A DNA stretch of 64,000 nt from Nannocystis pusilla (GCF_026626665.1 NZ_JAPNKE010000002.1:1861204-1925203), one strand, 5' to 3'. Positions 18,041-29,211 are shown, numbered from the stretch's first letter. The notes: generated by a model from the letters alone, not told the origin. Numbers and translations: made by a program.

Positions 18041-19242
18041 GCGCGGGCGGCCCGCAGCTCGACGGCGAGGATGGCCTCGTGATCGCGGAGCCGCTGCAGG
18101 CACTCGTCGCTCGGCGCCTGCTCGAAGGTGATGGTGGCGCACGCCGCCTCGCCGCCGGCGAAGATGGTGTTGCTCATGCCCTGGACGTTGACCCGCTCCT
18201 CGCGCAGCGCCTGGAGGATGCCGGCGAGCACGCCGACGCGATCGAGGTGGCGGACGACGAGGCTGTAGCGAGCGAGGCGCTCGTTGAGGTTGACGGCGTG
18301 GTGGACGGTGCCGCGGGCGACGAAGCTCTCGATGATCCGCACCACCTCGTCGCTGATCGCCGACTCGGCCTGCTCGGTGGAGGCGCCGATGTGCGGGGTG
18401 GCGTAGATGTCGCCGAGGTCGCCGGCGATGTTCTTGAAGTCGGCCTGGCCGCCGGCCGGCTCGCCCTCGAAGACGTCGAGACCGGCGCGCAGGCGGCCCG
18501 ACCGCACGGCCTCGGCGAGGGCCTTGTCGTCGACGACGCCGCCGCGCGAGGTGTGGATCAATGTGGAACCCGGCCGCATGCGCGCGATCTGTTCGGCGCC
18601 GATGAGGTGGTGACAGGCCTTGGAGTAGGGGACGTGGATGCTGACGATGTCGCTGGCGTCGAGGAGCGCGCCGAGGTCGGCGACCTGGACCGCGCCGTGC
18701 GCCTCGAGCACGTCGGGGGCGATCGGGCTGCGGGCGTAGGCGAGGATCTTGAGGCCGAAGGCGCGGGCGCGGATGGCGACCTCGCGGGCGATCATGCCGA
18801 AGCCGACGAGGCCGAGGGTCTGACCCTTGAGGCCGCGCGCCTTGCCGTACTTGCTCTTGTTCCAGGTGCCGTGGCGCAGCTCGAGGGTGGCGTCGACGAT
18901 CCGCCGGTCGAGCGCGAGGATGAGGCCCATGGTCAGCTCGGCCACGGCGATCGCGTTCTTGCCGGGACAGTTGGCGACGAAGATCCCGCGCCGGCTGGCG
19001 GCCGCGGTGTCGATGGTGTTGGTGCCGGCTCCGGCACGCACGACCAGCGAGAGCGGCGGCGAGGCGGCAAGCGCGGTCTCGCTGACGACCGTCGACCGGA
19101 CGACCAGGATGTCGGCCTTCGTCTCGGCCAGCGCGGCCGGCAGCTGCTCGGCGTTCAGCTCCGGCCGGTACACGACCTCGCCCAGGCGACCTAAGACCTC
19201 ACGACCACTCGAAGGGAACTTGTCGGCGATCAGCACCAGCAT
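18037..19242 (-). CDS. serA: D-3-phosphoglycerate dehydrogenase family protein
   Basis: 401 residues from ATG 19242 (LVLIADKFPSSGREVLG). It is a D-isomer 2-hydroxyacid dehydrogenase with the NAD-binding loop LGLVGFGMIAREVAIRA, the catalytic Arg region HTSRGGVVDD, and ATPHIGAST with the catalytic His. The last 80 residues (YSLVVRHLDRVGVLAGILQAL and the rest) form an ACT-like domain, as in serine-regulated PHGDH. It oxidises 3-phosphoglycerate in serine synthesis. Serine feeds both the TrpB2 and cysteine synthase reactions encoded nearby. First gene of a three-gene overlapping unit. Confidence 0.9.
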   Translation of the reverse strand: MLVLIADKFPSSGREVLGRLGEVVYRPELNAEQLPAALAETKADILVVRSTVVSETALAASPPLSLVVRAGAGTNTIDTAAASRRGIFVANCPGKNAIAVAELTMGLILALDRRIVDATLELRHGTWNKSKYGKARGLKGQTLGLVGFGMIAREVAIRARAFGLKILAYARSPIAPDVLEAHGAVQVADLGALLDASDIVSIHVPYSKACHHLIGAEQIARMRPGSTLIHTSRGGVVDDKALAEAVRSGRLRAGLDVFEGEPAGGQADFKNIAGDLGDIYATPHIGASTEQAESAISDEVVRIIESFVARGTVHHAVNLNERLARYSLVVRHLDRVGVLAGILQALREERVNVQGMSNTIFAGGEAACATITFEQAPSDECLQRLRDHEAILAVELRAARA

Positions 19243-19492
19243 GGCGGCGATCCATACCACGCCGGCGCGGGCTCCGTCGCGATCTCGCGCGCTCCTGCGG
19301 GCTGCGGAGCATGTTTCATGGTTAGCAGTTTTTTGCAGTGATCGTGAATCGTTGGTCCGCAAATATTGAAGTGATAAGCGATGTGGCGCCGGGGCGGTCG
19401 GCGGGGGCGTCGGTGAGGGGTCGCGAGGCGCGGCGCGACCGCGGTGGCGCGAGAGACTGGCGGTGGTTGCGAGATCTCGCTATGGGTCGCCG

Positions 19493-21286
19493 ATGTCTCG
19501 CCTGCGCCTCGAGTGGATCGCGATCGCCTCGCTGACGGCGTGCGGAGCGACGCCGACGGCTGATACCTCCGCGGGTCGGCCGACGACGGCGAGCCCGGCC
19601 ACGCCGGCTGCCGCGAGTGAGCCGGCGGTCGCCGAGGCGCCGGCATCGCCGGTCGCGGCAGCCGTCCCGGTCGCGCCGCCGACGTTGCCGACCGCGGCCG
19701 ACGCGGGGGCGTGCCCGGCGACGGACGATCGGGCCTACGGGATCCTCGTGTCGCCGCAGCGGCCGGCGGTCGGGCAGCCGATGCGCGTGCTGGCGGCGAC
19801 GCTGGCGGGCGAGGAGGCGCTGGCGCTGCGGGTCGACGGCGGGGCTGCCCCTTCGGACATGCGCTTTTGGACAGGCGCTCCGGCGGCGGCGCTGGCGACG
19901 GTGACGCCGGACAAGCCGGGCGAGCTGGTGATCGTCGCGGGCCGCGGCGGGGTCGGCAAGGCCTGCCTCAAGGTGAAGGTGCGCGAGCGGGCCGGGCGCG
20001 ACGCGCCGCCGCCGGCGAGCACGGCGGTGTGGCCGAGCCAGCGGGCGTGGGACAGCGGCGAGGAGGCGCTGTACTCGGCGTGGGTGCGGGCGCTGTTCCA
20101 CGCCGAGCCGGGGGTCGACCTGGCGTACACGGCGCTCGATCAGGTGACGCGCGACCCGGCGCGCAACATCCTCCACGACGCGTACGCGTGGGGCGAGGAC
20201 GCGGCGCCGCAGCAGGGCGGGCTGCACATGCGGCCCGACTGCGCCGACACGCCGTACTTCCTGCGCGCGTACTACAGCTGGAAGCGGGCGCTGCCGTTCG
20301 GATTCCGCGGCTGCTCGCGCGGCGGGCCCGGCAAGCCGCCGCGCTGCGGCGAGGCGACGTCGAACCTGGCGGCGCCGGGCGGCTCGGGGCCGCAGCCGGG
20401 GCAGTTAGGGGCGGTGCAGCACTTCATGCGCCGCACTCTGGCGTGGGGGGTGCACACGGGCAACGGGCGGGTGGCGCTGGGCGACGAGCGCAGCGATCTG
20501 TATCCGGTGCGCCTCGATCGCCGCTCGCTGCGGCCGGGCACCGTCTACGCCGATCCGTACGGGCACATCCTGGTGCTGGTCGAGCTGTTCGCAGGCGAGG
20601 GCGGGCGCCCGGGGGTGCTGTACGCGGTCGACGGTCAGCCCGACGGCAGCATCACCCGCAAGCGGTTCTGGGAGGGCAACTTCCTGTGGAACCCGGACCC
20701 GCTGCTGGGCGGCTCGGGGTTCAAGAACTTCCGCCCGATCACGATCCGCGACGGCGCGGCGACGCCGCTGAGCGACGCCGAGATCGCGGCCCACGCCGAC
20801 TACGGCGACCTGTCCCAAGAGCAAGGTTCGCTGACGGCGCCGGCGTTCTACGACCGCATGGAGGCCATCGTCTCGCCGGGCACGCGCGACCCGGTCCTCG
20901 CGCTCAAGGAGGCGGTGGCGGCGCTGTTCGAGCAGGCCCGCGTGCGCGTGACGTCGGTCGGCAACGGCGACGCGTTCTTCAAGCAGAGCCCGGGGGCGAC
21001 GATCGCGATGCCGGAGGGCTTCGCGGTGTTCGAGACGACGGGCTCGTGGGAGTCGTACTCGACGCCGGCGCGCGACCTCCGGCTGCTGATCGCTATCGAC
21101 GTGGTCCGCGGCTTCGCCGACAAGGTGCGGCGCCAGCCGGCGGTGTTCGCGGCGGAGCAGGACCTCGAGGGCACCGTCCGCCGGCTCGAGGAGGCGCGCG
21201 ACAAGCTGCTCGCCGATCCGAAGTTCCGCTTCGAATACGTGCGCAGCGACGGCTCGAAGTGGCCGCTCGGGCTCGCCGAGCAGTGA
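19493..21286 (+). CDS. Conserved-looking lipoprotein of unknown function, interrupted by in-frame TGA
   Basis: 597 residues from ATG 19493 with a lipoprotein signal (RLEWIAIASLTAC). An Ala/Pro linker and a beta-rich domain (VGQPMRVLAATLAGEEALAL) come first. A larger domain follows with many Trp, Tyr and Cys residues: AWDSGEEALYSAWVRALFHA, YFLRAYYSWKRALPFGFRG, HFMRRTLAWGVHTGNGRV. The frame ends at TGA 21284-21286, but strongly coding sequence continues in the same frame for 60 more codons. I do not recognise the family. An in-frame palindromic pair at 19858/19872 encodes SDMRFWTG. Confidence 0.75.
   Translation: MSRLRLEWIAIASLTACGATPTADTSAGRPTTASPATPAAASEPAVAEAPASPVAAAVPVAPPTLPTAADAGACPATDDRAYGILVSPQRPAVGQPMRVLAATLAGEEALALRVDGGAAPSDMRFWTGAPAAALATVTPDKPGELVIVAGRGGVGKACLKVKVRERAGRDAPPPASTAVWPSQRAWDSGEEALYSAWVRALFHAEPGVDLAYTALDQVTRDPARNILHDAYAWGEDAAPQQGGLHMRPDCADTPYFLRAYYSWKRALPFGFRGCSRGGPGKPPRCGEATSNLAAPGGSGPQPGQLGAVQHFMRRTLAWGVHTGNGRVALGDERSDLYPVRLDRRSLRPGTVYADPYGHILVLVELFAGEGGRPGVLYAVDGQPDGSITRKRFWEGNFLWNPDPLLGGSGFKNFRPITIRDGAATPLSDAEIAAHADYGDLSQEQGSLTAPAFYDRMEAIVSPGTRDPVLALKEAVAALFEQARVRVTSVGNGDAFFKQSPGATIAMPEGFAVFETTGSWESYSTPARDLRLLIAIDVVRGFADKVRRQPAVFAAEQDLEGTVRRLEEARDKLLADPKFRFEYVRSDGSKWPLGLAEQ
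19855..19881. repeat. 14-bp palindromic pair inside a reading frame
   Basis: Cores at 19858 (CATG) and 19872 (CAGG), preceded by a TTCG spacer. It encodes SDMRFWTG within the Trp/Tyr-rich lipoprotein. Confidence 0.65.
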
Positions 21287-21469
21287 CGCGCGCGCGCGCT
21301 CGAGGTCGCCTACAACCCCAACGACTGCCCCGAGTACCGCTGGAGCGCGCCCGCCGGCAGCGAGGAGGCCAAGACGTGTTCGCGGCGGGCGCCGAACGAG
21401 CAGCAGGCGAAGATGGAGCGCTACCGGGAGTGGTTCTCGGCCCGCAAGCGGCCGGCGCGCGGGACGTGA
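21287..21469 (+). other. In-frame coding continuation after TGA
   Basis: Sixty codons after the TGA at 21284 and in the same frame read ALEVAYNPNDCPEYRW, SAPAGSEEAKTCSRRAP and MERYREWFSARKRPARG, followed by a TGA at 21467. Third positions are almost all G or C, as in the genes around it, and the residue mix is protein-like. The simplest reading is one substitution or sequence error (TGG to TGA) in a longer gene. Confidence 0.7.
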
Positions 21470-21499
21470 GCGACGCGGAGATCGGGCTCGACGATCGCG

Positions 21500-21524
21500 C
21501 CGCGGCGATCGGTGATCGCCGCGG
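21500..21524. terminator. Perfect 11-bp hairpin in a convergent gap
   Basis: CCGCGGCGATC (21500-21510), loop ggt, then its exact complement (21514-21524). No T-run follows, so it may act as a bidirectional or factor-assisted terminator between the lipoprotein and the universal stress gene. This is one of the few convergent gaps without a palindromic 14-bp array. Confidence 0.6.
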
Positions 21525-21588
21525 TCGATGAAGAGGAAGAAGATGATCGGCGGCAGGAGCTGCGCGCCGTCCGGACAGCTGGCCGGAT

Positions 21589-22032
21589 CTAGGCGGCGGC
21601 GTCGCGCGGCGGACGGACGACCAGGACGCTGCAGGGGGCGTGGTTGACGACGCGCGCGGCGGTGGTGCCGAGCAAGCGATCGAGGGTGTCGAAGCCGTGG
21701 CTGCCGATGACGATGAGGTCGGCGCCGACGGCGTCGGCGACCTCGCAGATCACTTGCGCGGGTCGGCCGAGGCGGACGTGGATCTCGCCGGGAAACGCGA
21801 CCGTGAGGGAGCCTCGCAGGTTGCGCAAATCCTGGTGCGCGAGCTCCACCAGGCGCGAGCCGAGCTCCTCGCCGCTGAGCGACCAGGCCTCGACGGGCAT
21901 GCCGAGCGGGACGTTGACGGCCCGGCAGAGATCGAGGGCGGCGCCGTGGCTGGCGGCGAGCTCCGCGGCCTGGCGGAGGACGAGGTCGGTCCGCGAGGAC
22001 CCGTCGAGGGCGGCGAGGATGCGGGTGTACAT
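21589..22032 (-). CDS. Universal stress protein, UspA family
   Basis: 147 residues, a single Usp domain. The ATP-binding pattern G-x2-G-x9-G-(S/T) is present as GSHGFDTLDRLLGTTAARVV near the C-terminus, so it is probably of the ATP-binding type. The N-terminus YTRILAALDGSSRTDLVLRQA is typical. It is divergent from the CBS-domain gene with 76 bp between starts; this Usp/CBS pairing is common in stress or energy sensing. Signal unknown. Confidence 0.92.
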   Translation of the reverse strand: MYTRILAALDGSSRTDLVLRQAAELAASHGAALDLCRAVNVPLGMPVEAWSLSGEELGSRLVELAHQDLRNLRGSLTVAFPGEIHVRLGRPAQVICEVADAVGADLIVIGSHGFDTLDRLLGTTAARVVNHAPCSVLVVRPPRDAAA

Positions 22033-22108
22033 GCGCGGCGAATTCTAGATCGCCGGCGCGAGGTTGTTCACCTTTTCCGTGCGCGCGGGAGAGCGTAGCC
22101 TCCCGGCC

Positions 22109-22534
22109 ATGGTCGACCATTCCACCCCGGTTCGCGACGTGATGACGCCGGCCCCGATCACCATCGGCCGCGCCCAGACGCTGTCCGACGCGGCCCGGCG
22201 GATGCACGAGCACCGCATCCGTCACCTGCCCGTGCTCGAGGGCGGGTACCTGTTCGGGGTCCTCAGCGAGCGGGACATCGACCTCGTCGAGAGCCTGCCG
22301 GACGTCGACCCCGACGCGGTCAAGGTCGAGGAGGCGATGACGCAGGACCCGTACCGCGTCGGCCCCGACGTGACGGTGGGTGAGGTGGTCCGGGAGATGG
22401 CCGCCCACAAGTACGGGTCGGCGGTGGTGATGCACGAGGGCCGCGTGGCCGGGATCTTCACCACGGTCGACGCCCTGAACCTGCTGGCCGCGGTCCTGGC
22501 GCCCGCCGCCGCCCCGCAGGCCAAGGGTGTATGA
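22109..22534 (+). CDS. CBS-domain pair protein
   Basis: 141 residues from ATG 22109. Two CBS motifs in tandem: VRDVMTPAPITIGRAQTLSD with HLPVLEGGYLFGVLSERDI, and VEEAMTQDPYRVGPDVTVGE with GSAVVMHEGRVAGIFTTVD. Such Bateman modules bind adenosine nucleotides. Stand-alone, no enzyme domain attached. It ends 28 bp before the response regulator start and may be cotranscribed with the two-component pair. Target unknown. Confidence 0.92.
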   Translation: MVDHSTPVRDVMTPAPITIGRAQTLSDAARRMHEHRIRHLPVLEGGYLFGVLSERDIDLVESLPDVDPDAVKVEEAMTQDPYRVGPDVTVGEVVREMAAHKYGSAVVMHEGRVAGIFTTVDALNLLAAVLAPAAAPQAKGV

Positions 22535-22562
22535 TGCGCCCGGGCCGAGGTTCGGGGCGAAC

Positions 22563-23271
22563 ATGAGCGGGCTGATTCTCATCGTCGAAGACGAACGCGA
22601 CCTGGTGGCGACCCTCGAGTACGCGCTCGAGCGCGAGGGCTTCCGCACCCGGTCGGCCTACACGGGTCGGCAAGCGCTCGAGATCGCGGTCACCGATCCG
22701 GCGCCCGACCTCGTGCTGCTCGACCTGATGCTGCCCGACATGTCCGGCACGCAGGTGTGCCAACAGCTCCGCGCCGGCGAGCGCACGCGGGCGATGCCGG
22801 TGATCATGATGACGGCCAAGGCCGAAGAGGTCGATCGCGTGGTCGGCTTCGAGGTCGGCGCCGACGACTACGTGGTCAAGCCGTTCAGCCTGCGCGAGCT
22901 GATGCTGCGGATCCGCGCGGTGCTGCGGCGCAAGGCCCCGGCCGAGACGGCGCTGGCGCCGACGCCTACGGCCGGCTGCGCGTCGACATGGACGGCCACC
23001 GCGTGTGGGTCGACGACGGCGAGGTCACGCTGACGGCGCTCGAGTTCCGCCTGCTGACGACGCTGATCGCCCGCCGCGGCCGCGTCCAGACCCGCGACGC
23101 GCTGCTCGCCGACGTGTGGGGCGTGCAGCCCGGGCTGACGACGCGCACGGTCGACACCCACGTCCGTCGCCTGCGCAAGAAGCTCGGCGAGATCGCCGAC
23201 TACGTGCAGACGCTGCGCGGCGTGGGCTACCGCTTCACGACGGACCTGCGCGCGGTCGAGGACGACGAACC

Positions 23272-23275
<4 letters not shown>
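22563..23275 (+). CDS. OmpR/PhoB-family response regulator (frameshifted)
   Basis: From ATG 22563 the receiver domain is complete: ILIVEDERDLVATLEYAL (acidic pocket), LVLLDLMLPDMSG (phosphoacceptor Asp), MMTAKAEE (Thr) and DYVVKPFS (Lys). The winged-helix DNA-binding domain follows in another frame (RVDMDGHRVWVDDGEV, LTALEFRLLTTLIARRGRV, VDTHVRRLRKKLGE, GVGYRF). The shift lies in the linker near 22955; restoring one base gives about 237 residues. Its TGA overlaps the kinase GTG by 4 bp. With the kinase it resembles PhoB/PhoR; the stimulus is inferred only. Confidence 0.92.
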
Positions 23276-25007
<1,732 letters not shown>

Positions 25008-25018
25008 GCGGTCCGTCG

Positions 25019-25087
25019 GGACAGGTTGTGAAGGACATGTCCGTTCGGGCATGCCCTTCATCGCATGTCCCCAAGGTCAGGGAGCAG
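25019..25087. repeat. 14-bp palindromic array, 5 units
   Basis: Cores at 25022 (CAGG), 25036, 25050, 25064 (CATG) and 25078 (CAGG), exactly 14 bp apart. Best stem: GGACATGTCC - GTTC - GGGCATGCCC. It separates the convergent kinase and chitinase genes and encodes the last chitinase residues. Confidence 0.9.
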
Positions 25088-26525
25088 CGCGTCGGCGAGG
25101 ACGTCGAGCAGGGCGCTGTCCTGGGTGTCGCCGGCGAGCTCCCAGAACATCGCCCCGCCGAGGCCCTTGGCGGCGATGTAGTCGGTCTTGCGCTGCATCG
25201 ACTCGGGGTCGTCGTAGGTGATGAAGAGGTCGTCGGCGGCGTCGTACAGCCACGGGACCTGAGCGTCGTCGTGCCAGAAGCGCTCGAGCTCGGGCTCGTA
25301 GTTGGCGACGATGTCGTGGTAGTCGACGATGCCGGGCTCCCAGGTGCCGGGGCCGGGGCCGCTGAAGCTCGAGTAGAGGCCGTCCTGGCCGCCGCCGGCG
25401 CCGGCGAAGCTGCGGCCGTAGAACGGCACGCCGAGCACGAAGCTGGTCGGGCGCGACGCCGGCGTCGAGGATCGCGGTGACGGCGGAGTCGTCGCTGAGA
25501 AGGGCGTTGTTCGGGTCGGGGTCGTCGGCCGGGCTGTAGAGCGCGGCGTTGTGGGTGGTGGTGCCCATCCACGGGCCGGCGAAGTCGTAGGCCATGAGGT
25601 TGATCCAGTCGACGCTGGCGGCGATGCCCGGGAGGTCGAGGTTGGCGAGGTTGCCCGGGCCCGCGGGCGCGGCGATCGTCAGCAGGTACTCGGCGCCGTC
25701 CTCGGCCTCGGCGGCGTCGAGCTCGGCCCGCAGGGCGGCCAGCAGGGCGCTGTAGTGCTGGCCCTCCTGCGGCGAGGCGGGGAACTCCCAGTCGATGTCG
25801 ACGCCGTCGAACCCGTAGTCGCGCATGAACTTCACGCACGAGGCGGCCAGCTTGGCCCGGCCCTGCTCGGTGGCAGCGGCCGGAGCGAACTGGGTCGACC
25901 AGGTGTAGCCGCCGACCGAGATCAGGGTGCGCAGGTGGCCGTGCTGCTGCTTGAGCTTCTGTAGCTGGTTGAAGCTGCCCTTCAGCGGGGCGTTCGGATC
26001 GTCGCCGTCGTAGGCCTTCTCGATGTCGGCGTAGCTGTCGCCGAGCACACACTCGCCCTGAGCGCTGAGGTTGGCGAAGGCGTAGTTGACGTGGGTGAGC
26101 TTGTCGGCCGGGATCTCGCTGACGTGGTAGTCGCGGTCGTAGACGGCCCACGCGGTGAAGTAACCGACGATCCGGCCGCTGCCGCGCACCGGATCGCCGG
26201 TGGTCGTGGTCGTGGTCGTCGTGTCGTCGGTGGTGGTGCCGGGGCCGGTCGCGGTGGCCACGGTGGTGCTGGTGGGCGGATCGCCGGTGGTCGAAGTGAC
26301 GGTGCCGGTCGGCTCGCCGCTGTCGCTGTCGGTCGCGGTGCCGGTCGGGCCGGCGGTCGTCTCGCTGGTGGCAGGATCGGTCGCGGCGGTCGAGGCGTCG
26401 CTGGTCGGGCCCGAGCCTGTCGAACCGGACATGGTCGAATCGCCCTGTCCTCCGGGACATGCGACGGCGAGCGCGGCGGTCAACAGGAGCGCGGGAGCGG
26501 GGCGGGGTGCGGGCGACGAGGTCAT
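25058..26525 (-). CDS. Family 18 glycoside hydrolase (chitinase-like) lipoprotein (frameshifted)
   Basis: From ATG 26525: a lipoprotein signal (ALLLTAALAVAC), a Ser/Thr-rich linker of about 90 residues, then a GH18 barrel. The catalytic motif is FDGVDIDWE (Glu is the acid). Other barrel blocks are IVGYFTAWAVYDRDY, LRTLISVGGYTWS, INLMAYDFAGPWMG and MLGVPFYGRSFAG. A frameshift at about 25447 precedes LGVPFYGRSF; length is 3n+1. It is expected to hydrolyse chitin or a related N-acetylglucosamine polymer outside the cell. The final residues (DLGDMR) are encoded by the 14-bp array. Confidence 0.92.
26413..26467. repeat. 14-bp palindromic array inside a reading frame, 4 units
   Basis: Cores at 26416 (CCTG), 26430 (CATG), 26444 (CCTG) and 26458 (CATG). 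One pair is GTCC - TCCG - GGAC. It lies in the part of the chitinase gene coding for the lipoprotein cleavage region (CPGGQGDSTMSGS). Confidence 0.7.
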
Positions 26526-26620
26526 GGCGGGTGCTGCCATCTTGGCGGCACCCGCGGCCGGAGATCGAGGACAAAGCGGGCGCGGGGGCGCGCGAGGGCG
26601 CTCGCCCCCGAACGCCGGGC

Positions 26621-27862
26621 TCAGCCGATGAAGCAGCCGTACTCGATCTGGACCACGCCGGTCTCCTTGTAGTACTCGCACGCGTCGCCGCAGAGGATGA
26701 TCGCGTCGCGGTCGGGCGTGGTGTACTTCCAGCCGGCCTCGTCGTCGCAGTTGGCGACCTGCGTGTCCTGGCCCTCGTAGACCTGCTGGTCCGCGTCGCC
26801 GTCGCTGCCGACCTCGACCTGCTGGATGTAGAACATGTCCGGGACCGGCTCGCCGAGCTTGATCTCGCACGACACGACCTGCTGCGTGATCGAGTTGAGC
26901 GCGGCCTGCAGCTCGGTCTGGTTGAGCGCGTTGTAGAACTTCTCGTCGCCGGGTCGGGCGGTGCCGCCGAGTTCGGCCAGCTCGTTGAGCTTCTCGTAGG
27001 TGTTGGTGTTGTCGGGGTTGCCGTCGACCACTGTCGGCGAGAACACGTCCTCGATGTCGATGCCGATGACGTAGGTCGGGAAGCCCATCGCCGCCGCCTC
27101 GGCGACCACCATCGGCAGGTTGTCGTCGTAGGCGTTGAACAGCTCGGGCGTCATCGTGCCCTCCTTGCAGTTGGCGGCGCCGTCGGTGACGAGGATGATG
27201 AACTTCGGCTCGTCGTCCTGCAGGCCGGCGAGCTCGTCGAGCGCGACCTTGATGCCGGCGGCCGCCGGGGTGCCGCCGGCGATCGTCATGGTGTCGGCGG
27301 GCGGCAGGGCAGCGAGGATCGCGGCGCCGCTCTGCGGGCCGATCGGCACCAGCGGGTCGGCGTCGACCGGGCAAGCCGCCGGGCCGTAGGAGCCGGTCGC
27401 GGTGAGCGACGGGAACAGCACCGCGCCGAAGTTGATGACGTTGTCGAGGCCGGCGAAGATCGACTCGACCACCGAGTGGAGGCTCATCCAGCGGGTGATG
27501 TCCGGAGTGTTGGGATCGGCGTCGTGATCCCAGAAGCCCGACTCCTCCGAGATCATCGAGCCCGACTTGTCGAGCACGAGCACGACCCGCGGGATGACGG
27601 GCTCGATCTCCATCGGTACGAACTCGTCACACACGAGCGGACCGTCGTCGGTGGTGGTCCCGGTGTCGGGCCCGGTGCTGGTGGGCCCCGCGGTGGTCGG
27701 CTCGTCCGGCTCGGTGGTGCCGGTGGTGGTGCCGGTCGGCGGAGGCAGCTCGATGCCGGTGGTGCCGGGGGTCGAGTTGGCTCCCGCGGTGTCGTTGTCT
27801 TCGCCAGGGCACGCGCTCAGGAGCGCGACGGAAGCTACGGTTACGAACAGAGGGCGCTGCAT
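26621..27862 (-). CDS. von Willebrand factor A-domain lipoprotein, paralogue 1
   Basis: 413 residues. Signal with lipobox LLSAC, then a Thr/Pro/Gly linker of about 55 residues, then a vWA domain. The MIDAS motif DKSGS is in VVLVLDKSGSMISEESG, with TDGAANC further on. The C-terminal part is Cys-rich and ends in VQIEYGCFIG. Metal-dependent adhesion or complex assembly at the outer surface is likely. It is about 40-50 % identical by eye to the next gene, suggesting tandem duplication. No protease or integrin partner is seen beside it. Confidence 0.9.
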   Translation of the reverse strand: MQRPLFVTVASVALLSACPGEDNDTAGANSTPGTTGIELPPPTGTTTGTTEPDEPTTAGPTSTGPDTGTTTDDGPLVCDEFVPMEIEPVIPRVVLVLDKSGSMISEESGFWDHDADPNTPDITRWMSLHSVVESIFAGLDNVINFGAVLFPSLTATGSYGPAACPVDADPLVPIGPQSGAAILAALPPADTMTIAGGTPAAAGIKVALDELAGLQDDEPKFIILVTDGAANCKEGTMTPELFNAYDDNLPMVVAEAAAMGFPTYVIGIDIEDVFSPTVVDGNPDNTNTYEKLNELAELGGTARPGDEKFYNALNQTELQAALNSITQQVVSCEIKLGEPVPDMFYIQQVEVGSDGDADQQVYEGQDTQVANCDDEAGWKYTTPDRDAIILCGDACEYYKETGVVQIEYGCFIG

Positions 27863-27995
27863 GCCGGGGCAGTACCCGCGGCCGGGCTTTCAATTGGGGC
27901 GGCGAAAAAAGGACGTTAAGCCAAGCCAAGAGGCGACCGCGGCGGGTCCGGAGCGCGCGCGCCCTCGCTCGCCCGGACCCGCGCGGCGCCGAACT

Positions 27996-29211
27996 CTAGG
28001 GGATGAAGCAGCCGTACTCGATCTCGATGAGCCCGGTGGCCTTGTAGTGCTCGCAAGCGGCGCCGCACAGGAGGATCGCGTCGCGCGCCGGCGAGGTGTA
28101 CTGCCAGCCGCTCTCGCTGCTGCAATCGCCGACCTGGGTGTCCTGGCCGTCGTACTCCTGCGGGTCGGGCTCTTCGCCGATCTCGACGCGCTGGATGTAG
28201 AAGTGGTCGGGGACGGGCTTGCCGAGGCCGATCTCGCACGAGACGACGACGCCGGTGATCGCCATCAACGCGGCCTGCAGCTCCTGCTCGTTGGTGGCGT
28301 TGTAGAACTTCTCGTCGCCCGGCCGCGCGGTGCCGGCGATCTCGGCCAGCTCGTTGAGCTTCTCGTATGGATTGATGCCGTCGGGGTTGCCGTCCTGCAG
28401 CACCGGGGTGAGCGCGTTCGAGATGTCGATGCCGACGACGTGGGTCTGATAGCCGGCGGCGCGCGCGTCGGCGACGGTGGTGGCGAGGCGGTCGTCGTAG
28501 TCGTCGAACAGCCGCGCGTTGTCGGGGTCGCAGTTGGCGGCGCCGTCGGTGATGAAGATGATGAACTTCGGCTCGTCGCCCTCGAGGCCGTCGAGCGCGC
28601 TGACGGCCGCCAGGATGCCGTCGGTCGACGGGGTGCCGCCGGCGATCGTGGTGGTGTCGGCCGGCGGGATGGCGTCGAGGATCGCGGCGCCCGCCTGCGG
28701 CCCGACCGGCACCAGCAGGTCGGAGCCGACGACGCAGGCGTCGATGGTGGGCTTGGCCTTCGCGGCGAGCGAGGAACAGCACCGCGCCGAACTGGACGAC
28801 GCTGTCGAGGCCGCCGACCATCGACTCGACGACGGCGCGCAGGCTCGACCAGCGCGTCACCGCGGCGGTGGCAGGATCGCCGTCGTGGTCCCACTCGAAC
28901 AGCATCGAGCCCGACTTGTCGAGCACCAGGACGACCCGCGGGACCAGCGGCTCGGGCTTCGCGGGGATGAAGTCGTCGCACTTGAGCGGCCCGTCGTCGC
29001 CGGTGCTGCTGCTGGTAGAAGAAGTCGGATCGGGCTCGTCCTGGGTGGTGGTCCCCGGCTCGCCGGTGCTGGTGCCGTCGTCGAGCGTCGTCGGCGGCAG
29101 GATGCTGGTCATCACCTCCGAGGCGGCGTCGCTGTCGCTGTCGGCCTTGCCGTCGGGACAGGCGGATAAGAGGAGCGCAAACCAAGCCATGGATAGGAGT
29201 GAGCGCGGCAT
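27996..29211 (-). CDS. von Willebrand factor A-domain lipoprotein, paralogue 2 (frameshifted)
   Basis: From ATG 29211 (or 29190) with lipobox LLLSAC, Thr/Ser-rich linker, MIDAS VVLVLDKSGSML and the tail IEIEYGCFIP. The frame is lost after FGAVLF. Aligning paralogue 1 (GAVLFPSLTATGS) shows that this copy should read GAVLFPSLAAKAK; two bases of the Pro codon near 28770 are missing. Total length 3n+1 fits. Apart from this it appears intact and is probably a surface protein like its neighbours. Confidence 0.88.

Noticed and set aside
21284..21286. Selenocysteine codon
   Set aside because: No SECIS-like hairpin directly after the TGA, no selenoprotein family match, and no sel genes seen. A substitution or error is simpler.
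22736..22757. CATG/CAGG pair in the response regulator gene (LPDMSG)
   Set aside because: Spacing is 13 bp, there is no stem, and LPDMSG is the normal receiver motif, so it is coincidental.
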